Positions 1 through 6,698 of a stretch of 64,000 bases of DNA are shown here, one piece after another. Each line of letters begins with the position of its first letter. Positions within the stretch are counted from its first letter, which is position 1. This DNA comes from Parabacteroides sp. PFB2-10. Its GTDB lineage: Bacteria > Bacteroidota > Bacteroidia > Bacteroidales > Tannerellaceae. The notes under the pieces were generated by a model. It searched no databases, had not been told where the DNA came from, and saw only the letters and a program-made list of their open reading frames with translations. The stretch lies in NCBI RefSeq assembly GCF_029893085.1, contig NZ_JARXWI010000003.1, positions 1 through 64,000 on the forward strand. The letters run 5' to 3'. A program made the translations under genes and the position numbers.

Positions 1-102
1 GAATTCTATCGTCGATGCGCTTGGACAGTACTGTCCATGCCCTTCGACAGTTCTGTCCATGCGCTTCGACAGTACTGTCCAAGCGCATCGACGATAGAAT
101 TC
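1..102. repeat. Large palindrome containing three 22-bp tandem units
   Basis: Bases 1-35 are the exact reverse complement of 68-102, so the two ends can form a 35-bp stem. The interior is three direct 22-base units at 15-36, 37-58 and 59-80, which differ at only a few positions. Each unit contains a smaller self-complementary core of the GGACAGTACTGTCC type. The structure begins at base 1 of the window, so it may extend further left. A T-rich stretch follows at about 114-124, but it is not directly next to the stem, so a terminator role is uncertain. The function is unknown. Confidence 0.85.
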
Positions 103-202
103 TCCGTGGTTCATAACTTTTTTTCATTATTCTTTCGCAAACATACAGTCGTTCGAGAAGATAAATCGTAACATCTGTTACAGTCGTACGGTTTATTATA
201 GC

Positions 203-210
203 TACCTTTG
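203..210 (+). promoter_or_regulatory. -7 promoter box for the YeiH-like exporter gene
   Basis: TACCTTTG matches the Bacteroidetes -7 consensus TAnnTTTG. It lies 10 bases before the first ATG (220) and 22 before the second (232). With a start site around 217, the ATG at 232 would have a short leader and the one at 220 would be nearly leaderless. No clear TTG is seen at -33. Confidence 0.6.
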
Positions 211-219
211 TAGCATTAT

Positions 220-1134
220 ATGCATATATACATGAACCGTTATCTATTTATCGCATTATTTATTGCTTCGGCATTTTTCTCTCCCGCTATCGCCTTATTC
301 ACAGGCATTGTCTTTGCTCTATTCCTAAAGAACCCTTATCAGGCACTTAGCAAAAAGGTATCAAAATACCTGCTTCAGGTAGCAGTTGTGGGATTGGGTT
401 TTGGTATGAACCTGCACGAATCGCTTAAAGCAGGCGGCGAGGGTATGTTGTTCACGATCGTTTCGGTAACAGGCGTGATGATTATTGGTTACTTCATAGG
501 GCGCTGGCTGAAAATACCGCTCAAATTATCCTACCTGATATCGTCGGGCACAGCGATATGCGGAGGGAGTGCAATCGCAGCTGTTGCGCCGGTTGTCAAT
601 GCCGACGAAAACGAAACATCGATGTCGCTGGCTATTATCTTCACCTTAAACGCAATAGCGCTATTTATTTTTCCACCTATCGGCCATTGGCTCGAGCTGA
701 CCCAGCAACAGTTTGGGTTATGGGCTGCCATTGCCATCCACGACACCAGTTCGGTGGTGGGGGCAGGAGCCGAATATGGAGCGGAAGCCCTGGCGGTTGC
801 CACTACCGTAAAGCTTACACGTGCCCTGTGGATTATTCCGTTGTCGCTTGTGTCGCTATTCTTTTTCTCGAAAAGCAAAAGTCGCGGAGTGTCTATTCCC
901 TGGTTTATCTTTTTGTTTATAGGCGCTATGGTTATGAATACCTATATAGATATCCCGGCTGGGATACTCCGTTTTATTTCCGGTGCATCCCACTGCTTTC
1001 TTTCTATGACTTTATTGTTGATAGGTGCTACCTTATCGCCGGCAGCCATCCGGAAAGTGGGAGCAAAGCCGGTATTGGAGGGAGTTATTCTTTGGGTTGT
1101 CATTGCACTTGCTACATTGGTTGTTATACTCTGA
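220..1134 (+). CDS. YeiH-family putative sulfate/anion exporter (UPF0324)
   Basis: This is a 304-residue polytopic inner-membrane protein with about ten hydrophobic segments. It matches the YeiH/Cons_hypoth698 family in length and in the conserved stretch GTAICGGSAIAAVAPV near residues 108-123, with a second conserved stretch, HDTSSVVGAGA, further on. Members are annotated as putative sulfate or anion exporters, but the substrate is largely unproven. The second ATG at 232 is an equally good or better start, because the promoter box at 203-210 leaves almost no leader for 220. The gene converges on the operon ending at 1355, which encodes sulfane-sulfur enzymes. A role in expelling oxidised sulfur is therefore plausible but inferred from neighbours. 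Confidence 0.85.
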   Translation: MHIYMNRYLFIALFIASAFFSPAIALFTGIVFALFLKNPYQALSKKVSKYLLQVAVVGLGFGMNLHESLKAGGEGMLFTIVSVTGVMIIGYFIGRWLKIPLKLSYLISSGTAICGGSAIAAVAPVVNADENETSMSLAIIFTLNAIALFIFPPIGHWLELTQQQFGLWAAIAIHDTSSVVGAGAEYGAEALAVATTVKLTRALWIIPLSLVSLFFFSKSKSRGVSIPWFIFLFIGAMVMNTYIDIPAGILRFISGASHCFLSMTLLLIGATLSPAAIRKVGAKPVLEGVILWVVIALATLVVIL

Positions 1135-1285
1135 TGACCTAACGATCGGTTCTATTGTAAAAAGAATATATGAATGCAGATTTACTCTTCTTTTGCACGA
1201 TATGTCGTGATAAATTTCCTCAGGAGATTTGAACAAAAAGAATTATTGGGGTAAACCCATAAGCAGGCGACAAGAAACGGTTTAT

Positions 1286-1331
1286 AAAAAAAAGACAGAT
1301 GACCGGTCGGCTACTTTGCCAACGATCATCT
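1286..1331 (-). terminator. Rho-independent terminator of the sulfur operon
   Basis: Read on the minus strand, an imperfect hairpin (AGATGATCG pairing with CGGTCATCT) is followed closely by a run of eight T residues (A-run 1286-1293 on plus). It sits just past the stop of the oxidoreductase gene at 1355, in the gap between two convergent genes. Confidence 0.6.
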
Positions 1332-1354
1332 ATCTTTTATTGGGGGGATATAAA

Positions 1355-3808
1355 TCAGATAAACAAATTCACATTTGCATTATCCGCTCGTTCCATATAG
1401 GAAGCTACTCCGCCGATTGTGACACCGTCCAGCAACTCTTCCCGCTTCACGCCCATAACATCCATCGACATCTGGCAAGCGATAAATTCAACACCCTGAT
1501 CGAGTGCCTGCTGGCGTAAGGATTCTAAGGAATCAACCCCTTTTTGCTTCATGATATGGCGCATCATGCGGCTGCCCATACCAAACATATTCATTTTCGA
1601 TAGCTTTAGCTTCAAGGAATGGGAGGGCAACATAAAGCCAAACATTCGGCCAAAAAGATCTTTTTTCACTCGCTCTTTCTTGACTTTCTTAATGACGTTA
1701 AGTCCCCAGAAGGTAAAGAAGATGGATACTTTCCCACCGGTTGCCGCGGCTCCGTTGGCCAACACAAAGGTGGCCAAGGCTTTGTCCAGGTCATCGCTGA
1801 ACATAATCAGTGTTTTGTCTTTGCCGTCACACGATGTAACAATGCGACACTCCTTTGACTGCCCCTTTTCAATCACGACTGTATATTTCCCTTTGTTTTC
1901 CGTATTGGATACCAGGGAGTTGCCGGTTGAGTTGCACCAGGCCTGTGCATCGCGGGCAAATCCCGCATCGGTAGCTGTCATTTCAAGTTGTTCTCCGGCC
2001 TGCATCGAATCAATTGTTTGTTTTAATTTCAACACCGGTCCCGGGCATTGCAATCCACAGGCATCTACTTTGATTGTTTTCACTTCTCGTTTTGTCGTTT
2101 GTAGGTCTAAATGATCGAAATCAGTTATCGATCCGATGATCTGGGGCTCAATATGCGTAACCGGAGCAACCGCCATCGAATAGGTCTTATAGCCACCCGA
2201 TAGGTTCTTGACCTGCGTGTATCCATTCGCCATCAGAATCTTTGTAGCCAGATAACCCCGGAGCCCAACGGCACAATAGATATAGATTGCTTTATCGGTC
2301 GGAAGCTCTGCCAACCGGGAACGAAGTTCCTCGAGAGGGATGTTTATCGATCCGGGGATTATACCCATCGAATACTCATCGGCCGTGCGCACATCAAGTA
2401 TTGTTACCGCATCGGGTTCAGCATCGCGCATCTCACGCCAGGTCACAGCCGGCATTGCGCCGCTGATTATATTGCCTGCCACGTACCCCGCAATCGCTAT
2501 CGGATCTTTAGCCGAAGAGAAAGGAGGCGCATAGGCATGTTCAACCTCAATCAGATCATAAACCGTACCGCCATTTTTGATTAATAAGGCTATCTGATCG
2601 ATGCGCTTATCCACGCCATCATAACCGACGCATTGCGCACCATAGAGTTTGCCGCTTTGCGGATCGAATGTTATTTTCAGGCTCAAGGGCAAGGCGTCGG
2701 GATAGTAACCCGCGTGTGATCCGGAATGTGTCCAGGAGCTGCGGTAAGGAATATCGAATAGTTTCAGCCGTTTGGCTGCCAACCCCGTAGAGGCTACCGT
2801 CATATCGAATACTTTGGCAATAGATGTACCAATCGCCCCTTCGTATTTCGTGGTATTGCCCGACACCATATTGTCGGCGACGATACGTCCCTGACGATTG
2901 GCAGGATTGGCCAGGTAGTTCAACCACGGCTTACCGGTCAGTGGATGCGGAAACTCAATCGCATCGCCTACGGCATAAATATCCGCAACCGATGTCTGCA
3001 AGTAGTCGTCCACCCAGATACCACCTGCTTCGCCAATCTTCAAACCGGCGTCTTTTGCCAGAGCCGTTGCCGGGCGGACACCGATCGATAGGATTACGAT
3101 ATCGGCTTCAATCACCTGTCCACTTTTAAAATGCACATCGATCTGTCGCCCCCGTTTGGAGAATTTCTCCACACTTTGCTCCAGATGTAATGCCACCCCT
3201 TTTTGCAGAAGATGTTGATGCACTTGTGCTGCCATTGAAAAATCAATCGGAGCCATCACCTGATTTGCCATTTCAACAATTGCCACCTCGGCTCCCGCCT
3301 GATGCAGGTTCTCCGCCATTTCCAAACCGATAAAGCCGGCTCCTACAACCACCGCACGGCGAATAGCATGACTTGTGATATAGGTTTTGATCCGGTCTGT
3401 ATCTGTTACGTCGCGCAATGTGAAAATCCCTTCGGAATCGATCCCCGCCAAGGGAGGGCGTACAGGCGTAGCTCCCGGCGACAACAGCAGTTTGTCGTAG
3501 TTCTCTACATATTCACTCCCGTCGATACGGCGCACCGTTACTGTTTTTTTCTGCCCATCGATCTGTGTAACCTCATTCTCCACACGGACATCTACATTAA
3601 ACCGCTCACCAAAAGATTCAGGAGTCTGCAGAAAAAGGCTCTCCCGATCGGGTATCGTACCACCGATATAATAGGGTAATCCGCAATTAGCATAGGAGAT
3701 ATACTTTCCTTTTTCGAACAAAACGATCTCAGCCGATTCGTCATTCCGGCGAATACGAGCAGCCGCCGTAGCACCACCTGCGACTCCTCCTACAATGATA
3801 TGTTTCAT
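1355..3808 (-). CDS. CoA-disulfide reductase / rhodanese / TusA / DsrE fusion
   Basis: This 817-residue cytoplasmic fusion has four parts. (1) A FAD/NAD(P)H pyridine-nucleotide-disulfide reductase (residues 1-300) plus dimerisation domain (about 325-440); its N-terminus has the FAD motif GGVAGGATAA, and the single catalytic Cys is at 42 in YANCGLPYY, as in CoA-disulfide reductases. (2) A rhodanese domain (about 455-545), active Cys 512 in YCAVGLRGY. (3) A TusA/SirA domain (about 575-645) with CGLQCPGP, Cys 584 and 588. (4) A DsrE-like domain (about 655-815) with Cys 778. Known relatives reduce CoA or glutathione persulfides and disulfides; the added domains can pass sulfane sulfur from Cys to Cys. 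It is the last gene of the operon starting near 4907 and lies 10 bases after the MarR gene. Its role in persulfide or polysulfide handling is inferred. Confidence 0.9.
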   Translation of the reverse strand: MKHIIVGGVAGGATAAARIRRNDESAEIVLFEKGKYISYANCGLPYYIGGTIPDRESLFLQTPESFGERFNVDVRVENEVTQIDGQKKTVTVRRIDGSEYVENYDKLLLSPGATPVRPPLAGIDSEGIFTLRDVTDTDRIKTYITSHAIRRAVVVGAGFIGLEMAENLHQAGAEVAIVEMANQVMAPIDFSMAAQVHQHLLQKGVALHLEQSVEKFSKRGRQIDVHFKSGQVIEADIVILSIGVRPATALAKDAGLKIGEAGGIWVDDYLQTSVADIYAVGDAIEFPHPLTGKPWLNYLANPANRQGRIVADNMVSGNTTKYEGAIGTSIAKVFDMTVASTGLAAKRLKLFDIPYRSSWTHSGSHAGYYPDALPLSLKITFDPQSGKLYGAQCVGYDGVDKRIDQIALLIKNGGTVYDLIEVEHAYAPPFSSAKDPIAIAGYVAGNIISGAMPAVTWREMRDAEPDAVTILDVRTADEYSMGIIPGSINIPLEELRSRLAELPTDKAIYIYCAVGLRGYLATKILMANGYTQVKNLSGGYKTYSMAVAPVTHIEPQIIGSITDFDHLDLQTTKREVKTIKVDACGLQCPGPVLKLKQTIDSMQAGEQLEMTATDAGFARDAQAWCNSTGNSLVSNTENKGKYTVVIEKGQSKECRIVTSCDGKDKTLIMFSDDLDKALATFVLANGAAATGGKVSIFFTFWGLNVIKKVKKERVKKDLFGRMFGFMLPSHSLKLKLSKMNMFGMGSRMMRHIMKQKGVDSLESLRQQALDQGVEFIACQMSMDVMGVKREELLDGVTIGGVASYMERADNANVNLFI

Positions 3809-3818
3809 TTTCTGCTTG

Positions 3819-4217
3819 TTATATGTTCTTTATCTTGGAAATCAATTCAAGCATACTATCCGATTCGCATTTGATCGATTGGATACATTCCCTACCCTTC
3901 TCGGTAAGCTCAAAAAGCATTTGGCGTTTGTCCTCTTTTCCGATGATACGCTCAACCAATCCTTTCTTTTCCGCCGACAAGATGACTTTGGAGGAATTGG
4001 AGAGGGTCAGGCCTAACAACTCCGCGATCCTGCCGGACGAACATTGTCCCATGGTATATAAGGAACACAGTAGCATTCCTTCGTTGAGTTTCACCCCATG
4101 AGCATTAGCAAACTCGACTTCAAAATCGCCGATCACCCTGTAGATATCACGTATCCGGCACAAAGGTTCAGTTTTGGCATCCATACTCTTTTCCATTGTA
4201 TTTAATTCTGGCTGCAT
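3819..4217 (-). CDS. MarR-family transcriptional regulator
   Basis: This 132-residue winged-helix regulator has the MarR signature around residues 60-100 (GRIAELLGLTLSNSSKVI, then a wing with KEDKRQMLFELTEKG). It probably binds DNA as a dimer and controls its own operon. It starts two bases after the stop of the thioredoxin gene, so it is co-transcribed with it. ATGs at residues 8 and 12 are alternative starts. It contains five cysteines, including C51 and C59, so a thiol- or persulfide-sensing mechanism is possible given the operon. That is inference. An inverted repeat around the operon's -7 box (4938-4964) is a candidate operator. Confidence 0.85.
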   Translation of the reverse strand: MQPELNTMEKSMDAKTEPLCRIRDIYRVIGDFEVEFANAHGVKLNEGMLLCSLYTMGQCSSGRIAELLGLTLSNSSKVILSAEKKGLVERIIGKEDKRQMLFELTEKGRECIQSIKCESDSMLELISKIKNI

Positions 4218-4219
4218 GA

Positions 4220-4687
4220 TTACTTTAATAAAACGTTATCGATTGCCTCTTTGAGCGAGCTTTTCGGCATCGCACCCTGCGCCATCTGAGGAGCGCCTTC
4301 CATCGGCACAAACAAGAGTGTCGGGATGGAGCGAATGCCAAATACAGATGCTAATTCCTGTTCTTTCTCCGTATCAATCTTGTAGATGTAGATGCTGTCG
4401 CCATATTCGGCAGCAAGTTCCTCCAAGATCGGTGCAATCATTTTACATGGGCCACACCAGGAGGCATAGAAGTCGATTATCGCCGGTTTGTCACCTAAAT
4501 ATTTCCACTCGGAAGGGTTCGCCTCATAATTGGCTACCTTACTTAAAAAATCTGCTTTTGTTAACTGAATTGTTTTCATTGTATCTACTTTTTTTTGATT
4601 TGTATTCTTTTTATTCTCACTCGCTTGTGCGTTGCACGCTGTAAACCCAAAGCTTACAAATAATAGTGCGATTACTACTTTTTTCAT
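4220..4687 (-). CDS. Lipoprotein thioredoxin
   Basis: This 155-residue protein has a signal peptide ending in a lipobox (FGFTAC, Cys 18), a short linker of about 30 residues and a thioredoxin fold with the redox motif WCGPC and the cis-Pro loop RSIPTLLF. It should be anchored to a membrane on the periplasmic side and reduce disulfides, or persulfides, on partner proteins. An internal ATG (MKTIQLTKADF) could give a cytosolic form, but the lipobox favours the long product. It is second in the operon, between the DUF6132 membrane protein and MarR. Sequence alone does not tell whether it acts as a reductant or a sulfur carrier. Confidence 0.88.
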   Translation of the reverse strand: MKKVVIALLFVSFGFTACNAQASENKKNTNQKKVDTMKTIQLTKADFLSKVANYEANPSEWKYLGDKPAIIDFYASWCGPCKMIAPILEELAAEYGDSIYIYKIDTEKEQELASVFGIRSIPTLLFVPMEGAPQMAQGAMPKSSLKEAIDNVLLK

Positions 4688-4697
4688 GCTTATATAG

Positions 4698-4907
4698 TTA
4701 TTCTTCTTTTTTCTTTTTAAACGAGCCGATCAATAAGCCACCCATTATTGCACCCCACAATGTACTCATCAACGGGGATGATGTTATCGGGCAACTACCA
4801 CCGCTGCATCCGATCAATCGCCAATACAAAAATCCTCCGATGGCGCCCACAATCAGGCCAATCAGCATCAACTTATTCTCCTTTATCAAACCTGTTACTT
4901 TCTCCAT
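4698..4907 (-). CDS. DUF6132 small membrane protein
   Basis: This 69-residue protein has two membrane segments (about residues 12-32 and 48-64) and ends in a lysine-rich tail. The loop between them carries two cysteines three residues apart (GCSGGSCP), a possible redox or sulfur-transfer pair. It resembles the DUF6132 family of Bacteroidetes. It is the first gene of the sulfur operon, with a strong promoter at 4948-4976. The function is unknown. A partnership with the adjacent lipoprotein thioredoxin is inferred from order. Confidence 0.75.
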   Translation of the reverse strand: MEKVTGLIKENKLMLIGLIVGAIGGFLYWRLIGCSGGSCPITSSPLMSTLWGAIMGGLLIGSFKKKKEE

Positions 4908-4947
4908 ATATCTACTTCTTTTGACGTTTAACTTAACAATAACACTG

Positions 4948-4976
4948 CAAAGATAGGCGTTATTTTCCGAACGAAC
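4948..4976 (-). promoter_or_regulatory. Promoter of the sulfur operon
   Basis: On the minus strand, TTG (plus 4974-4976) is followed after exactly 20 bases by TATCTTTG (plus 4948-4955). This fits the Bacteroidetes -33/-7 arrangement well. An inverted repeat, AATAAC...GTTATT (4938-4943 and 4959-4964), straddles the -7 box and could be the MarR operator. Confidence 0.75.
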
Positions 4977-5110
4977 AAATTTCCAATGGAAATAAATTGA
5001 TTTTTTTGCAAGAATCGCATACCAAGTCCCAATTTGTTTGAGATCTGCTCAGTAAAAACGCCTATAAACTTCACCCGTATTGGGGCAGAAAGTTGATTAT
5101 TTTCAAAATC

Positions 5111-5275
5111 GAAGTGTAAGCTAAAGGGGGTAGTTTTTAGTTAAAACAAGAGGGGTATGCTTACACTTCAAATGTTAACAAATGCAAACTCCCGGGAGTT
5201 TGTTCGCAAAGTCCCGGGAGTTTGGCAAAATTCTCCTGCCAAAATATCATTTTGTCATTTTGAGATTAATAAGAA
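5111..5275 (+). repeat. Dispersed structured repeat, copy 1 (subtype A)
   Basis: An 11-bp perfect hairpin stem (GAAGTGTAAGC at 5111-5121, GCTTACACTTC at 5159-5169) is followed by TGTTAACAAAT, the core CTCCCGGGAGTTTG and a tail ending ATCATTTTGTCATTTTG. The element shares this order with copies at 11018, 19191, 36067, 45583, 53929 and 61405. It fills most of the gap between the sulfur operon promoter and the 3' end of the DUF2202 gene. Confidence 0.85.
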
Positions 5276-5284
5276 AAATGATCT

Positions 5285-6175
5285 TTAATGTCCGCCTCTG
5301 TATCCTTTTCCTGCATCTCCTTTATTCGGATTGTTACCGGAAGAATTTCCATTGGCACACCCTGTACATACACCTAACTTATTTACGGAACCTTTTCTGC
5401 TTTGCTGGCGATTTCCTTTTTTGCTGTTGGTGTTTTGTCCCTGTTTGCCTTGCTGCTGGTATTTGTTGCCTTGCTCCGGTTGGGAGGATATAATTTCCTG
5501 ATACGTGATATCGTCTAATAATACCGGCGTGTAGACTTCTCCTGATGCATTTATCTGACGAACAATTGATCGCAGGTGGTTTCTGGAACCTCTTAATAGA
5601 TTGGAAACAATAAGTTTAATATTGGAATTTGATATATCTCCTAAAACATGCGTATACGCAATGATATTCTCTTCCTCCAACGAGGCAATCACTTTATAGG
5701 CGTTTACCAGGGTGTTGCCTTCAGCTACCAATTCGTTATAGCGGTTTTGCCTGTCTTCATCGGCAAACACCCCCGGAGAAGTTAAGGCCGGATAGTCTAT
5801 TTCATAATAATCGAAAAGCTTTTCAATCGTTATTATATGCGTTGCTTCGGCACGGCTGATTTTGACAAACTGCATGGCAGCAGGATAAAGAGAAGAAAAG
5901 GCAATGTTTAAATCGTGCGTCATCTTTTCATCTTCCCGTACCGCATACAAAAATTCAATTTCGTCGGCCGTCAATGGCGATGTCGTATCTAAAACCCGAT
6001 AAATATGGTCCACCATAAAAGAAGAGGTTCCTTCTGCCGACACATTCAGGATACTAATAGGTTCTAAATTGGCATATTCACTGTTATCATCGAAATCAGT
6101 ATCACTGTTGCATGAAACCAATAGGAACGAGAATACCAGATATGCCCAGATAAATAATTTGTTGTTCGTATTCAT
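5285..6175 (-). CDS. DUF2202 ferritin-like lipoprotein
   Basis: This 296-residue protein has a lipoprotein signal (FSFLLVSC, Cys 22). Residues about 65-225 form a DUF2202 domain, which belongs to the ferritin-like four-helix superfamily. Carboxylate and His residues of the diiron type are visible (EIEFLYAVREDEKMTHD, RAEATHI, EEENIIAYTHV). The C-terminal 60 residues are low complexity, rich in Gly, Asn, Gln and Lys, and contain LGVCTGCANG. It follows the ECF/FecR/TonB operon but lies behind a terminator (6261-6292), so it may be expressed separately or at a lower level. A metal-binding or redox role at the cell envelope is inferred from the fold. The exact function is unknown. Confidence 0.8.
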   Translation of the reverse strand: MNTNNKLFIWAYLVFSFLLVSCNSDTDFDDNSEYANLEPISILNVSAEGTSSFMVDHIYRVLDTTSPLTADEIEFLYAVREDEKMTHDLNIAFSSLYPAAMQFVKISRAEATHIITIEKLFDYYEIDYPALTSPGVFADEDRQNRYNELVAEGNTLVNAYKVIASLEEENIIAYTHVLGDISNSNIKLIVSNLLRGSRNHLRSIVRQINASGEVYTPVLLDDITYQEIISSQPEQGNKYQQQGKQGQNTNSKKGNRQQSRKGSVNKLGVCTGCANGNSSGNNPNKGDAGKGYRGGH

Positions 6176-6260
6176 ACTTTTACAATTTAAATCGTTCGTT
6201 GTTTGATGTTTTTATTAATAAACCGCATGGAATTGGAGATACCCCACCGGCTGACATAAC

Positions 6261-6292
6261 AAAAAATGCCACTTTATATCAAAGTGGCATTT
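6261..6292 (-). terminator. Intrinsic terminator between the Cys-rich gene and the DUF2202 gene
   Basis: Read on minus, a perfect stem AATGCCACTTT / AAAGTGGCATT with a short loop is followed by a T run. It lies after the stop of the 95-residue secreted protein gene (6315) and before the DUF2202 start (6175). It should end or attenuate the operon. Confidence 0.8.
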
Positions 6293-6314
6293 CAATTAAA
6301 GAACAGATGATCTG

Positions 6315-6602
6315 TTATTTTCGACCTTTCTTTTGACCGGTACCGTCTTTCTTGGGAATACCGGTGCCGTCGCAATTCCCCGTACAAAGGCCTAATGCCA
6401 CATTATCACAGATCCCGTCATTGTCAGCGTCAACAAAGTTAACACACGGTTTATCCGTTTTGGGCTGAATGCATACCCCGAGAAGCTTTTCGATAGTCGT
6501 TTTTTGCTTCAGGTTTTTTTCTTTTTTGTCACCGCTTTGCGCAGATGCAACTCCCACTGACAGAACAATGGCCAACGCCGCCATAAACAGTCTTGTTTTC
6601 AT
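6315..6602 (-). CDS. Small Cys-rich secreted protein with a Ca-binding-like motif
   Basis: This is a 95-residue protein with a cleavable signal peptide (MKTRLFMAALAIVLSVGVASAQ). The mature part has five cysteines and the acidic stretch FVDADNDGICDN, which resembles a thrombospondin type-3 or EF-hand-like calcium loop. It ends in a basic Gly/Lys tail. The segment GLCTGNCDG resembles GVCTGCANG in the neighbouring DUF2202 lipoprotein. It lies directly downstream of the TonB receptor gene and ahead of a terminator, so it is probably the last gene of the sigma/anti-sigma/receptor operon. The function is not recognised; it could be a secreted ligand or cofactor-binding partner of the receptor. Confidence 0.75.
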   Translation of the reverse strand: MKTRLFMAALAIVLSVGVASAQSGDKKEKNLKQKTTIEKLLGVCIQPKTDKPCVNFVDADNDGICDNVALGLCTGNCDGTGIPKKDGTGQKKGRK

Positions 6603-6698
6603 TTTTTTCTCATTTAAGATTAATAAATAGAATTATGTCTCTACATGCTGCATGCTTTACTTATCAACCGCACGAGCTACATTTTACCCTACTTGTTT

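Noticed and set aside
1-102. CRISPR array
   Set aside because: The 22-base units are directly adjacent with no unique spacers, lie inside one large palindrome, and no cas gene is present.
558-1142. 194-codon plus-strand frame overlapping the YeiH gene
   Set aside because: It lies in another frame of a well-recognised transporter and has a composition unlike real proteins (many Cys, Arg, Tyr).
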